Positions 1 through 8,668 of a stretch of DNA of 64,000 nt are shown here, in pieces. Numbering within the stretch: the first letter of the stretch is position 1; each line of letters begins with the position of its first letter. Under the pieces are notes generated by a model. It was not told the origin of the DNA. It made no database searches and saw only the letters and a list, made by a program, of their open reading frames with translations. This DNA is from Rhodococcus sp. Leaf278 (GTDB lineage Bacteria > Actinomycetota > Actinomycetes > Mycobacteriales > Mycobacteriaceae), in the NCBI RefSeq assembly GCF_001426085.1, contig NZ_LMRR01000007.1:43713-107712 (forward strand), read 5' to 3'. Made by a program: the position numbers and the translations under genes.

Positions 1-261
1 GGCAGCGAGAACAACTACGACTACCTGGATTCGATCCTCAGCCCCGACGGCGACTACGACGAGGACGAGGACGAGGACGGTAAGCCCAAGCCGAAGAAGC
101 GTCGGGATGCGTTCTTCTACCTCGGTGAGCAGGGTGCCGACGGGATGTCGGACGGGAAGTTCTGTGTCGATTCCGAACTGCGGGCCTACCTCGAGGCGTT
201 GTTCGCCAAAGCCGCGAAACCGGGCGTCAACAATCCCGCCGACCCGACATCGGTCGTCCAC

Positions 262-315
262 GACGACGAAGACGGCGAGACCAGCAGCGACGACGAAGAC
301 GGCGAGACCAGTAGC
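262..315 (+). repeat. Tandem 27-bp repeat, two copies
   Basis: Two nearly identical 27-bp units (262-288 and 289-315, one difference) encode DDEDGETSS twice in the acidic linker of the HNH gene. The unit is a multiple of three, so the frame is kept. Confidence 0.8.
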
Positions 316-621
316 GACGACCAGCGCGGCGGGAGCGGCAGCGACGACGAGGGCGACCAGAGCGGCAGTGCCACAGCGCCGAAGCCCGAGCCGACCACCC
401 ACGAAGCAGACTCCAGTGTCGCCGAGTCCACCGATGGAGGCCCGTGGGATGAGACGGACTGCGACGATGGCGCCGACTGCGGTGAATGCGACGGTGCCGA
501 CTGTGGTTGCGGCACAGCACCCGACGGCACAGCACACGACGACACAGCTGCAGCTGACGGCAGTGCCGAACCAGGCGACACAACCGACGCAGCCGAGACC
601 GACGACGACACCGACGGATCC

Positions 622-663
<42 letters not shown>

Positions 664-958
664 GCGGCACGCGCCGCTGCCGCTGCGCGGGATCGACGCA
701 CCCAGAACGAAAGACGTCACGACGCCCTGAAAATGGCACTCCGGCACACCCTCGCCTCCGGGACCCTCGGCACCCACCGCGGCCTGCCCGTCACCGCCAT
801 CGTCACCATGAGCTTGAAAGACCTCGAATCGGGCTGCGGCTACGCCATGACCGGCACCGGATCCCGCGTCTCCATTCGCGACGCCATCCGCATGGCCTCG
901 CACGCGCGCCACTACCTGACCATCTTCGACGACCACGGCAGAGCCCTCTACCTCGGCC

Positions 959-1262
959 GATCCAAACGCATCGCCTCCGCCGACCAACGCATCGTCCTCA
1001 TCGCCCGCGACCGCGGCTGCAGCTTCCCCTCCTGCACCCGCCCCGCGACCTGGTGCCAGTCCCATCACATCGACGATTGGGTCGAGGGCGGGCCCACCGA
1101 CATCGACGCCGATCCAAACGCATCGCCTCCGCCGACCAACGCATCGTCCTCATCGCCCGCGACCGCGGCTGCAGCTTCCCCTCCTGCACCCGCCCCGCGA
1201 CCTGGTGCCAGTCCCATCACATCGACGATTGGGTCGAGGGCGGGCCCACCGACATCGACGCC
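959..1262 (+). repeat. Exact 152-bp tandem duplication
   Basis: The unit starting gatccaaacgc occurs at 959-1110 and again, base for base, at 1111-1262. It covers the HNH motif. The lack of any difference between copies points to a recent event or an assembly artefact. A 152-bp unit shifts the frame by two bases. Confidence 0.9.
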
Positions 1263-1684
1263 CTCACCTTCGGCTGCGACATGCACCACGCCCTCGTCGG
1301 TACCGGACCAGGAAATGGGCGACCACCAAAACCGGAGCAGGACATCGCTATCCGGGCCGCACCCTCTGGCACCCACCAACCGGGATGGACCCCAAGCGCC
1401 GCGGGCTCATCAATCACGCACACCATCCAGAGGAAGTGTTGTACCCGCCCGAACAGCACGACGACTTCACCGCCACAGGCGACACAGGCGACACAGGCGA
1501 CACCGGCGACGAGGAACCACGACAACCCGCATGACGACCCAAACCAACACCACGGCACAGCCCTGCCTGCTGCACACGCCTACGCCAAAGCAATCGCGAT
1601 TCCGGACAGTGTGAGACCTACGGTTGCGCCCACTACCGATCAGGTCTTCGATGAGGGCAACGTTGATCGGAAGGACTCAAGCGC

Positions 1685-2023
1685 ATGGCGTACGACGAGC
1701 TTCTTGCAAACCGAATCCGCAACATCCTCACCGACCAGGAAAGCCTGCGCGAGCAGAAGATGTTCGGCGGTCTGGCGTTCCTGGTGCGAGACAAGATGGT
1801 GGTATGCGTCGGCACCGGAAACCGTGCTCTGTTGGTCCGAGTGGACGGAGCTCGCGAACCCGACTACCTCGCGCGCACAGGAGCCCACCACGCTGTCATG
1901 GGCCGAGACCGCTCGATGGGCGCAGGGTGGATCACCGTCGACGCAGGCGCGCTGACAAACGAACAGGCAGTGGAATTCTGGGTCGTGGCCGCGCTCGAAC
2001 ACAACACCAACGCGACCGGCTGA
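1685..2023 (+). CDS. TfoX/Sxy N-terminal domain protein
   Basis: The 112-residue product matches the small TfoX N-terminal domain proteins: an N-terminal helix, then EQKMFGGLAFLVRDKMVVCV and a conserved A-M-G-R-M-like C-terminal stretch (HAVMGRDRSMGAGWITV). In gamma-proteobacteria the domain is part of the competence regulator TfoX/Sxy. In actinobacteria it usually stands alone and its role is unknown. GGAAGGA about nine bases before the ATG is a good ribosome binding site. The gene stands alone between the broken HNH gene and the convergent GNAT gene. The 150 bases before it (1535-1684) hold no other gene that I can see. Confidence 0.85.
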   Translation: MAYDELLANRIRNILTDQESLREQKMFGGLAFLVRDKMVVCVGTGNRALLVRVDGAREPDYLARTGAHHAVMGRDRSMGAGWITVDAGALTNEQAVEFWVVAALEHNTNATG

Positions 2024-2094
2024 CCGGCACCGAAACACTCCTTCGCTTCACCGCACCCACCTACGGAGTAAGCCGGGCACTCACTACCGCGGAC

Positions 2095-2619
2095 TCATTC
2101 GAGACTCTTCTCGAATGGATGCGATCCGACCGTCCTGGACGGCAAGCTCCGGTCGTACAACGGGATGTATCCGGCCGCCAGGTACAGGGCAACTGCTTCG
2201 GGCTGATTCCAGCCGGTTGTCAGATACACCCGGCGATATCCACGCGCACGTGCGCTGCGTTCCAGCTCGGCCACAACGAGTCTGCCGAAACCTCTGCCGC
2301 GGTGCACCTTCGAGGTCCAGATGCGTTTGAGCTCAGCGGTGGTCGCGTCGTACTGCCGGTACGCGCCGCCGGCAACCGGAACGCCGTCGTTCAACGCAAT
2401 CACCAGAACGCCGCCCGGAGGGGCGAATTCCTGAGCGGGATAGGACTTCAATTCCTGATACTGAACGCCGGGACTGCGGCCGTACCTGGACGCATACTCG
2501 GCCGCCAGCTCCTGTAGCAATGGCGTCGCCAGTGGATCGTTCTGATCGACTTCGACGAAGTCCAGCCGCGCTGGACCGGTGTCGCCGGTGCGAGTGTTCA
2601 GATCGAACGTTGCGCTCAT
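2095..2619 (-). CDS. GNAT-family N-acetyltransferase
   Basis: A 174-residue single-domain GNAT enzyme. The acetyl-CoA pyrophosphate-binding motif R-G-x-G-x-G/A is visible as HRGRGFGR, followed by the helix LVVAELERSARARGYRRVYL and the C-terminal AVALYLAAGYIPL typical of the fold. The ATG at 2619 has AGGA nine bases upstream; an in-frame ATG further up lies inside the neighbouring oxidase gene and is less likely. It is the last gene of a minus-strand unit (permease, ATPase, binding protein, oxidase, GNAT), with 16 bases to the oxidase. Context suggests it acetylates an amine or amino acid handled by that unit. The substrate cannot be read from sequence. Confidence 0.85.
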   Translation of the reverse strand: MSATFDLNTRTGDTGPARLDFVEVDQNDPLATPLLQELAAEYASRYGRSPGVQYQELKSYPAQEFAPPGGVLVIALNDGVPVAGGAYRQYDATTAELKRIWTSKVHRGRGFGRLVVAELERSARARGYRRVYLTTGWNQPEAVALYLAAGYIPLYDRSLPSRTVGSHPFEKSLE

Positions 2620-2635
2620 GTGCTTCCTGTCTCGA

Positions 2636-3664
2636 TTATCCGTCGACCAGATCTGCGACCAATTCCCCGATCGCAGGCGCGAACTTGAATCCGTGGCCCG
2701 AGAATCCGGCAGCGATAACGGTGTTGCCACTGCGTCCGATAGCGAAGTGGGAATCCGGAGTGCTTGTGTAGAGACACGTCAGCGGATCGGCCGTATCGGC
2801 GTTCACTCCCGGCAGCCACGTGCGCGCATACTCGATCAGGCGATCGACTCCCGCTGGATCGGCCGCGAAGTCGCGAGTGCGCGGATCGACAACCGGTCCG
2901 GTGGCATGCTCGCCGATCTTGATGCCGTCCGGCGACCACAACCCATAAATGCCGGCGGTATCGAGAACTACGCCGGGATGGTGAATGAAGCTCGGCCACT
3001 CCACGTCTGGGCTCAACGGTACGAAGTGTGCCGGTTGTTCCTGGGTGGTGACCAACGGCGGAGTGGCACCGTGAGGCACGAACCCCGCCGTCCATGCTCC
3101 CGCCGCGAGAACGACCACGTCGGCCGCGTAAGTGCGGGTGTCCGTCACCACGTCGAAGCCGGAGATCTCACGCACGGGAGTCTCGTATTCGACCGTCGCA
3201 CCGCACGAGCGAGCGGCCGCTATTGCTACAGCGACGCTGCGATCGGCGTGAAGTCGCCCGGCCGCAGCATGGAACAGCACTGTGGTGTCGAATCGAATTC
3301 CCGGCCACCGACGCTGCGCGGCGACGGGTTCCAACACCTCGAACTCCAGACCTGGCCGCTCGAGTGCGCCGATCCGTGGATTCACGGTATCCGGATCCCC
3401 ATGATCGACTGCTCCCGTGATCTCCAACAATACTGTGTCGGTTGAATTTTCGAGCTCACGCCAGAGCGTGTGTGCCCGAGCGGCCAGTGATACGTAGTAG
3501 TCGTCGGCATAGGCGTGTCGAAAAATTCGCGAACTACCGTGCGAGGCACCGTTCTTGTGCCCCGGCTCGAACTGCTCGAGCAAGGTGACGTCGTGCCCGC
3601 GTCGCGCAATCTGCCAGGCGGACGACGCGCCGATGATGCCGCCGCCGACGACTACTACTTTCAC
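2636..3664 (-). CDS. FAD-dependent monomeric sarcosine oxidase / N-methyl amino acid oxidase-like enzyme
   Basis: The 342-residue product starts with a dinucleotide-binding motif (VVVGGGIIGASSAW). Near the C-terminus it has CLYTSTPD and AAGFSGHGFKFAP, the two signatures of the monomeric sarcosine oxidase / N-methyltryptophan oxidase family. Cys297 aligns with the cysteine that binds FAD covalently in that family. These enzymes oxidise secondary amines such as N-methyl amino acids, giving the amine, formaldehyde and hydrogen peroxide. Length is slightly short of the usual 370-390 residues. It lies 7 bases after the ABC substrate-binding lipoprotein gene, so the imported solute is probably its substrate or precursor. 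The exact substrate is not determined. Confidence 0.85.
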   Translation of the reverse strand: MKVVVVGGGIIGASSAWQIARRGHDVTLLEQFEPGHKNGASHGSSRIFRHAYADDYYVSLAARAHTLWRELENSTDTVLLEITGAVDHGDPDTVNPRIGALERPGLEFEVLEPVAAQRRWPGIRFDTTVLFHAAAGRLHADRSVAVAIAAARSCGATVEYETPVREISGFDVVTDTRTYAADVVVLAAGAWTAGFVPHGATPPLVTTQEQPAHFVPLSPDVEWPSFIHHPGVVLDTAGIYGLWSPDGIKIGEHATGPVVDPRTRDFAADPAGVDRLIEYARTWLPGVNADTADPLTCLYTSTPDSHFAIGRSGNTVIAAGFSGHGFKFAPAIGELVADLVDG

Positions 3665-3671
3665 CGTCTGC

Positions 3672-4649
3672 CTACGCTGCGGGCTTGCGGGGCAAACCGG
3701 GCGGGTTGATGACGGACTCGGACACAGCTTCGGACTGCAGACCCCAGCGATCGATCACCTTCTGGTAGCTGCCGTCGTCGATGGCATGTTGCAGTGCCTC
3801 ACGGACAGCCTCGATGAGACCGTTGTCCTTCTTCGTAAGCACCGCGATCTCACCCTGCAGCGCATCACCGGCCCCGGAGAAGGTGCCGACGATTTTCGAT
3901 TCGCCACTGGTCGCGGCGTGGTAGACGGCAGAGGGGTTCGGCCCGAGATAACCGTCGATGCGCTTGGATCCCAATGCCAAGTAGTAGTCGGAGGTGTTCT
4001 GGTAGTAGGCGAGCTCGGCCGGCGCAAGACCCTCGGCCACGTTCGCCTCGTTCCAGTCCACCAACAACTGTTCCTGGTTGGTGCCGGACCCGACGCCGAT
4101 CTTCTTGCCGGCGATGTCCTGACGCTCCTCCACCTTCCAATCGGCGTCCTTCTGGGTCTCGAACGCAAGATTGTCGAGCCGGTAAGTGGCGAAGTCGTAC
4201 TTGTCCTTGCGCTCCTCGGTCACCGTGACGTTGGAGATGAACACATCGTTCTCGCCGGAATCGATCTTGACGAAGTTCTGCGACCAGTCCGCAACCTGCA
4301 GATCGACGTCCAGCCCGAGAATATCGCCGACGAGGTAGGAGAAGTCGACTTCGGATCCGACGATGGTGGTGTCGTCGGTGGCGTAGAAACGCAGTGGCGG
4401 TGCAGTTCCGCCCGACCCGGTGACGATCAGCGTTCCTCGGTCTCGGATGGCCTGTGGCACTATCGCTGCGATCTCGTCGACCTTGTCGACCCGAACTCGA
4501 TCGGCCTGCTCGGGTGAGAGGTCGAAGCTTTGTCCCGCCTCCGTGACGACCTGCGACTCGGCCGCAGGTTCGCTGCAGGCGGTCGCGGTGAGCGCCACGA
4601 TGGCCAGTGCTGCGGCCATGACCGTCAGCCTGCGTGATTGTTTGGTCAT
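3672..4649 (-). CDS. Amino-acid-type ABC transporter substrate-binding lipoprotein
   Basis: A 325-residue family-3 solute-binding protein. The signal peptide ends in a lipobox, TATAC, with Cys25 as the lipidated residue. The body has the bilobed SBP_bac_3 pattern: a GTLIVTGSGGTAPPLRFYA strand, VGSEVDFSYLVGDILGLDVDL, and a hinge region GKKIGVGSGTNQEQLL. It acts outside the membrane and delivers solute to the permease encoded upstream. The ATG at 4649 begins a normal lipoprotein signal; the in-frame start further up overlaps the ATPase gene and is rejected. The ATPase gene ends 34 bases before. Specificity is likely an amino acid or a methylated or sulfur-containing amine, judging from the neighbouring oxidase and the leader upstream. 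Confidence 0.88.
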   Translation of the reverse strand: MTKQSRRLTVMAAALAIVALTATACSEPAAESQVVTEAGQSFDLSPEQADRVRVDKVDEIAAIVPQAIRDRGTLIVTGSGGTAPPLRFYATDDTTIVGSEVDFSYLVGDILGLDVDLQVADWSQNFVKIDSGENDVFISNVTVTEERKDKYDFATYRLDNLAFETQKDADWKVEERQDIAGKKIGVGSGTNQEQLLVDWNEANVAEGLAPAELAYYQNTSDYYLALGSKRIDGYLGPNPSAVYHAATSGESKIVGTFSGAGDALQGEIAVLTKKDNGLIEAVREALQHAIDDGSYQKVIDRWGLQSEAVSESVINPPGLPRKPAA

Positions 4650-4683
4650 GAGTGTTGTCCGTCTTTCGGTTGTACGAGATGGT

Positions 4684-5475
4684 CTAAAGGACGTGGGAGA
4701 GGAAGGCCTTGGTCCGCTCGTGTTGCGGAGAGTCGAGAAGTGCTGCAGGAGTTCCTTGTTCGACGATGATGCCGGCATCCATGAACACAATGGTGTCGGC
4801 GATGTCACGTGCGAAGGCCACCTCGTGGGTGACGATCACCAGCGTTGCACCATCGCGTGCGAGTCCACGGATGACTTCCAGCACCTCCCCGACGAGCTCC
4901 GGATCGAGCGCCGAGGTGGGCTCGTCGAACAAAATCACTTTGGGGCGCAACGCCAATGCCCGCGCGATGGCGACTCGCTGCTGCTGACCCCCGGAGAGCC
5001 GACGCGGGTAGTCGTGCGCTTTCGCGCCGACACCGACCCGCTCGAGCAGCGCAAGCGCCTCGGGCTCGACGTCCGCGCGCTTACGCTTCTGCGCCGAGAT
5101 GGGAGCCTCCATGACGTTCTCGAGCACCGTCAGGTGCGGAAACAGGTTGAAGTTCTGGAACACGAACCCGATCTGCGAACGCTGACGCAGAATGTCACGG
5201 TTGCTCAGCTCGTGCAGCTTGACGCCCTTGCGCCTGTATCCCACCAGACTGCCGTCCACCCGTACGGTCCCCTGGTCGACTTTCTCGAGGTGGTTGATGA
5301 TGCGCAGCAGAGTCGATTTCCCCGATCCGGATGGACCGATGACGGCGGTGACCTCACCGGGGCGGACGGTCAGGTCTATTCCTTTGAGAACTTCGAGGGC
5401 ACCGTAGGACTTGTGCACGCCGCGCACCTCAACGGCATAGGTCGTCGCGGACGTCGTGGCATCGAGTGTGGTCAT
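4684..5475 (-). CDS. Polar amino acid ABC transporter ATP-binding protein
   Basis: A 263-residue ATPase of the GlnQ/HisP type. Visible motifs in order: Walker A GPSGSGKST, Q-loop FVFQNFNLFPHLTVLENV, ABC signature LSGGQQQRVAIARAL, Walker B VILFDEPTSALDP and switch histidine VTHE. It powers import through the permease encoded just upstream. The gene overlaps the permease stop by four bases (ATGA), which indicates translational coupling. A 20-residue insert between the Walker A region and the Q-loop (around YRRKGVKLHEL) is seen in some members with this gene order. Confidence 0.95.
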   Translation of the reverse strand: MTTLDATTSATTYAVEVRGVHKSYGALEVLKGIDLTVRPGEVTAVIGPSGSGKSTLLRIINHLEKVDQGTVRVDGSLVGYRRKGVKLHELSNRDILRQRSQIGFVFQNFNLFPHLTVLENVMEAPISAQKRKRADVEPEALALLERVGVGAKAHDYPRRLSGGQQQRVAIARALALRPKVILFDEPTSALDPELVGEVLEVIRGLARDGATLVIVTHEVAFARDIADTIVFMDAGIIVEQGTPAALLDSPQHERTKAFLSHVL

Positions 5476-6437
5476 CGTGTCGCTCCTCGCGGGGCGAGAG
5501 TGATCTCGGCCAACTTCTTTCGCAGCTTCTGGACGGGAGTGCGTTCGATGGTGCGCACCGCTCCCTTGGCGTAGTGCCGCTCCACGTAGTACTGCACCAC
5601 CGACAGAATCGAGGTGAGAATGATGTACCAGACGGTGGCCACCATCAGCAGCGGTACCACTCGGCCGCTTCGGCCGTAGATGACCTGAACCTGGTAGAAC
5701 AGCTCGGCGATGGCCATGACGGAGACGATCGAGGTGCCCTTGAACAGGCTGATCACCTCGTTGGCCGCGTTGGGGAGAATGCCTCGCATCGCCTGCGGAA
5801 GAATGATCTTGAAGAACTCTCGCCTTTTGGGAATACCCAGTGCTGCAGACGCTTCCAGCTGCCCCTGGTCTACCGAGATGATGCCGGCGCGGACGATCTC
5901 AGCGGAATACGCAGCCTGATGCAGAGCTAGTCCGACGATCGCAGCCGTCGACCCGCTGATGACGTTGTTGACGTCGAACTCGAAGAAGCTGGGCCCGAAC
6001 GGAATTCCCACCGACAGGGTTTGGTAGAGATACGCGATGTTGAACCAGAACAGCAGCTGCACGATCAGAGGAATGGACCGGAACGCCCAGATGTAGAACC
6101 ACGCAATCACCTGCAGGACAGGGTTGTTCGACAATCGAGCGACCGCCAAGGCGATGCCGAGCGCGAAGCCGATCAGGGTTCCCCAGAACGTGAGCTGGAT
6201 GGTGAGCCACAGGGCCGAGAGCACCGATTGCGCGGTGAAGTACTGAGCGAACGTGCCCCAGTCCCATCCCGGATTGGTGGCGAAGCCGTGCAGGAACTGG
6301 GCAACCACGACCAGGGTGGCGATGCTGATCACCCACCGCCACGGATGCCACTTCTTCGCTACGACCAGCTGCTCGTCGGGGACCTGCGCATCGTCACCTG
6401 GGTTCGAGGCCGCAGGTCGAGCTTGTAGTTGAGTCAC
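5472..6437 (-). CDS. Polar amino acid ABC transporter permease
   Basis: A 321-residue inner-membrane permease of the HisM/GlnP type. It has several hydrophobic segments and the cytoplasmic EAA loop EASAALGIPKRREFFKIILPQA, which contacts the ATPase. Such permeases act as dimers. The N-terminus carries an extra cytoplasmic stretch of about 35 residues before the first membrane segment. Start is a GTG at 6437 with only a weak ribosome site. The 314 bases upstream, up to the monooxygenase stop at 6752, hold a SAM-riboswitch-like element on the same strand. The transporter operon is therefore probably controlled separately from the monooxygenase gene. Confidence 0.92.
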   Translation of the reverse strand: MTQLQARPAASNPGDDAQVPDEQLVVAKKWHPWRWVISIATLVVVAQFLHGFATNPGWDWGTFAQYFTAQSVLSALWLTIQLTFWGTLIGFALGIALAVARLSNNPVLQVIAWFYIWAFRSIPLIVQLLFWFNIAYLYQTLSVGIPFGPSFFEFDVNNVISGSTAAIVGLALHQAAYSAEIVRAGIISVDQGQLEASAALGIPKRREFFKIILPQAMRGILPNAANEVISLFKGTSIVSVMAIAELFYQVQVIYGRSGRVVPLLMVATVWYIILTSILSVVQYYVERHYAKGAVRTIERTPVQKLRKKLAEITLAPRGATR

Positions 6438-6549
6438 CGGAACCGCCGGGTCGGATGGGCAGCGATCATCGCCGTGTTGCCTTTCGGAGAATTCGAGCTG
6501 TGGGTACGCGAATCGGTCAAGCGTGCGTACAGGTACAGATGTTCATCAG

Positions 6550-6632
6550 GCGTGCCTCCATCGGTCCTGGCGGTAGCACCCACGCGCCCTAGGGCGGGGT
6601 TGCTGCGACGTCATCGAGCCAAGGTCTCTCGG
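6550..6632 (-). promoter_or_regulatory. SAM-riboswitch-like (S-box clan) leader
   Basis: Read on the minus strand, the leader of the transporter operon contains GGCTCGATGACGTCGCAGCAACCC, split here as GGCTCGATGA / CGTCGCAGCAACCC, followed by GGGTGCTACCGCCAGG. This fits the SAM-I core (GGCCC-GAUGA - GCAACC - GGUGCUA). Two helices can be drawn: CCTTGGC (6618-6624) with GCCAGG (6566-6571), and GCAACCC (6597-6603) with GGGTGC (6576-6581), the latter capped by a CGCCC/GGGCG hairpin. Known members bind S-adenosylmethionine and turn sulfur genes off. I could not draw a convincing closing P1 helix or downstream terminator, so the mechanism is open. Confidence 0.6.
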
Positions 6633-6751
6633 TCGCTCTGGATGGTGACAGGAATGTATAGAACTTCAGATTGAAAAGTCAAGTGCGAGTGTTACTTCGG
6701 GTTGAAATCACGATGATCTCAACCCTTGTCACTTGTCTGACCTGCCTGGTG

Positions 6752-8107
6752 TCAGCTGAAGGCACCCCGGTATCGGGCCGCCGGATGCGACCCGGGCAAC
6801 CTGTCCCGTCCCGTGAGCTTGTTTCGAACAGTCCCCTGCCCGTACTCGCGTTGCGCCAGCCCGCGCTGCTGGAGAACCGGCGTCAGATGCTCGATGACTT
6901 CCACGTAGCTGCCCGGAATTGTCGAGTTGATGACGTTGATCCCGTCGACCCCGGCATCACGCCACTGCTCGAGCCGATCGGCGATGGACTCGGGCGTTCC
7001 CACCACCCGGCCGCTGCGACTTCGCATCCGGGCGAGATCTCGGACGGTGGGTTCGCGGTCGGGAATCGCCTCCCGGAGCCACTGCAACGTACTCAGCGAA
7101 CCTTGTGCCTCGACCTCTCCGATCGGCGTATCGAGATCGTAGAAGCCGAGGTCCACGCCGATGCCGCCTGCAGCATGCGCGATGATCGTGGACTCGTCGA
7201 CGTACTCGTCCAACTCGGCGGCTTTACGTGCCGCTTCGGCCTCGGTGCTCCCGATGACGAACGACAGACCCTGGAAGAATTCGAGGTCTCCCGCGGATCT
7301 ACCGGCCTCGACGACCAGACGGCGCGTGTCGGAGATGAGCGAGCGAGCGGCCTCGGGTGTCGGAGAAGCAATGAATTGAGCCTCGGCGTTACGCGCGGCG
7401 AAGCGTCGGCCCGTCGGAGATGATCCGGCCTGGAACAGCAGCGGCGTCCGCTGCGGAGACGGTGCCACGAGATGCGGGCCCTCGACGCTGTAGCGCGCGC
7501 CGACGTGATCGATCTTGTGCACCTTCGAGAAATCACCGTGCCGACCGGATGCTTTGTCCTGCAACAGAGCTCCGTCGTCCCACGACCCTTCCCACAGCTT
7601 GTACACCACATCGACGTACTCGTCCGCCCAGGCGTATCGATCCTCGTGGAGAGCCATGTCTCCGAAGCCGAAGTTTCGCCAAGCGTTGGGCGACAGGCTC
7701 GTCACGATGTTCCAGGCGATGCGGCCGTCCGTTGCGTGATCGAGCGTGGACATCTTCCGCGCAAAGTTGAACGGATGCTCCTGCAGAATCGACGACGTCA
7801 ACGCGATCCCGAGATGCTCTGTTGCATAACCGATTGCCGACGCGATCACGGTGGGATCGTTGCTGGGGATCTGCAATCCGGATTCGACGAACTTCTCCCA
7901 CGACCCCTGATAGTCGTCGTACAGTCCCACGACATCGGCAAAGAATATGAAATCGAACTTGCCCCGCTCGAGTTCTTTCGCCAACGACACCCAATGCTCC
8001 AACGAGGAGAAATTGGTCTGCTCCGCCTCCGGCCTACGCCACGCACCGTGCACGATGTGGGACGTGGTGTTCATGACGAATGCGGAAAACCTGAGCGGCC
8101 GAGTCAT
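6752..8107 (-). CDS. FMN-dependent monooxygenase, NtaA/SnaA/DszA family
   Basis: A 451-residue bacterial luciferase-like enzyme. Features include the N-terminal FSAFVMNTTSHIVHGAWRRPEA, the FDFIFFADV strand, the long family segment WNIVTSLSPNAWRNFG and PLLFQAGSSPTGRRFAARNAEA. These place it with the two-component NtaA/SnaA/DszA monooxygenases, which take reduced FMN from a separate reductase and often attack sulfur or amine compounds. AAGGTGG lies seven bases before the ATG at 8107. The start overlaps a short upstream ORF by four bases (ATGA). The open frame runs far further up, but that part is antisense to whiB and has no family similarity. It precedes the SAM-regulated transporter unit on the same strand, which supports a sulfur-scavenging role. 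Confidence 0.88.
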   Translation of the reverse strand: MTRPLRFSAFVMNTTSHIVHGAWRRPEAEQTNFSSLEHWVSLAKELERGKFDFIFFADVVGLYDDYQGSWEKFVESGLQIPSNDPTVIASAIGYATEHLGIALTSSILQEHPFNFARKMSTLDHATDGRIAWNIVTSLSPNAWRNFGFGDMALHEDRYAWADEYVDVVYKLWEGSWDDGALLQDKASGRHGDFSKVHKIDHVGARYSVEGPHLVAPSPQRTPLLFQAGSSPTGRRFAARNAEAQFIASPTPEAARSLISDTRRLVVEAGRSAGDLEFFQGLSFVIGSTEAEAARKAAELDEYVDESTIIAHAAGGIGVDLGFYDLDTPIGEVEAQGSLSTLQWLREAIPDREPTVRDLARMRSRSGRVVGTPESIADRLEQWRDAGVDGINVINSTIPGSYVEVIEHLTPVLQQRGLAQREYGQGTVRNKLTGRDRLPGSHPAARYRGAFS

Positions 8108-8172
8108 ACCGCCACCTTGCCACGAACACAGCGCACCGAGCAGAGCCCTCGAATCAGCGTGATTTGAACCAT
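8104..8172 (-). CDS. Putative 22-residue leader peptide ahead of the monooxygenase
   Basis: A short ORF, MVQITLIRGLCSVRCVRG plus four residues, ends in TGA inside the monooxygenase start (ATGA overlap). It has two cysteines and several arginines, as in the actinobacterial leader peptides that sense cysteine supply ahead of sulfur genes. GAGAGG sits just before the ATG. The coupled position and the function of the downstream gene support a role. The match to the classic leader pattern is weaker than for the ORF at 13867-13941. A hairpin of CTCGCC/GGCGAG lies immediately upstream (about 8175-8200). Confidence 0.5.
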   Translation of the reverse strand: MVQITLIRGLCSVRCVRGKVAV

Positions 8173-8269
8173 TGCCTCTCGCCACGGACGCGGCGAGCCT
8201 TCTCGGTAGCGAATCGTTCTGTGCGGGCTGGGTCTCGCGCAGCGTCGACGAAAGGAATGGGTCGCCACG

Positions 8270-8608
8270 ATGCCGAACAACTCTGCTACGTCGAAGAACG
8301 CCGCGATTGCCATGATCGAACGCAGTATTTCTTCCACCGCCGAATCCTGGGACTGGCAGATCGATGCACTGTGCCGAGGTCAGGACTCGGAGATCTTCTT
8401 CTCCCCGTCGGGTGAGGGGCGAACGGCACGTCGCCAACGCGAGGATCGAGCCAAGCAGGTGTGCGCCGGCTGCGGAGTGCGCGACGCGTGCAGGCGGTTC
8501 GCCTTGGCAGCCAACGAACCTTTCGGAGTGTGGGGTGGCACCACCGCCCGCGAACGCCAGTTGCACAGAGCCACCTCTCGACGTGCCGAAGAACGGCAGG
8601 CGAGTTGA
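8270..8608 (+). CDS. WhiB-family transcriptional regulator
   Basis: A 112-residue Wbl protein. The four iron-sulfur cysteines are Cys35, Cys65, Cys68 and Cys74 (C-x29-C-x2-C-x5-C), followed by the G-V/I-W-G-G turn (EPFGVWGGTT) and a basic C-terminus that binds DNA or sigma factor. These proteins bind a 4Fe-4S cluster and regulate transcription, often in response to redox or nitric oxide. The ATG at 8270 has AAAGGA about 14 bases upstream; a second ATG at codon 15 is possible. The gene is divergent from the monooxygenase and its leader ORF. Which of the WhiB classes it belongs to cannot be decided here. Confidence 0.93.
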   Translation: MPNNSATSKNAAIAMIERSISSTAESWDWQIDALCRGQDSEIFFSPSGEGRTARRQREDRAKQVCAGCGVRDACRRFALAANEPFGVWGGTTARERQLHRATSRRAEERQAS

Positions 8609-8668
8609 TAGCAGGAGTGGAGCCGGCGGAACGACCCGAGTAGCAGGAGGGAAGCCGGCGGCGCGACG
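8609..8668. repeat. Dispersed intergenic element (AGCC-GCGGAACGAC core), two imperfect tandem units
   Basis: Directly after the whiB stop, tagcaggagtggagccggcgg (shown as tagcaggagtgg/agccggcgg) is followed by a degenerate second unit at 8641. The core AGCCGGCGGAACGAC (8621-8635) recurs with one change at 35857-35871 and 38588-38602, each time just after a gene end. It looks like a small dispersed intergenic repeat. Confidence 0.6.
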
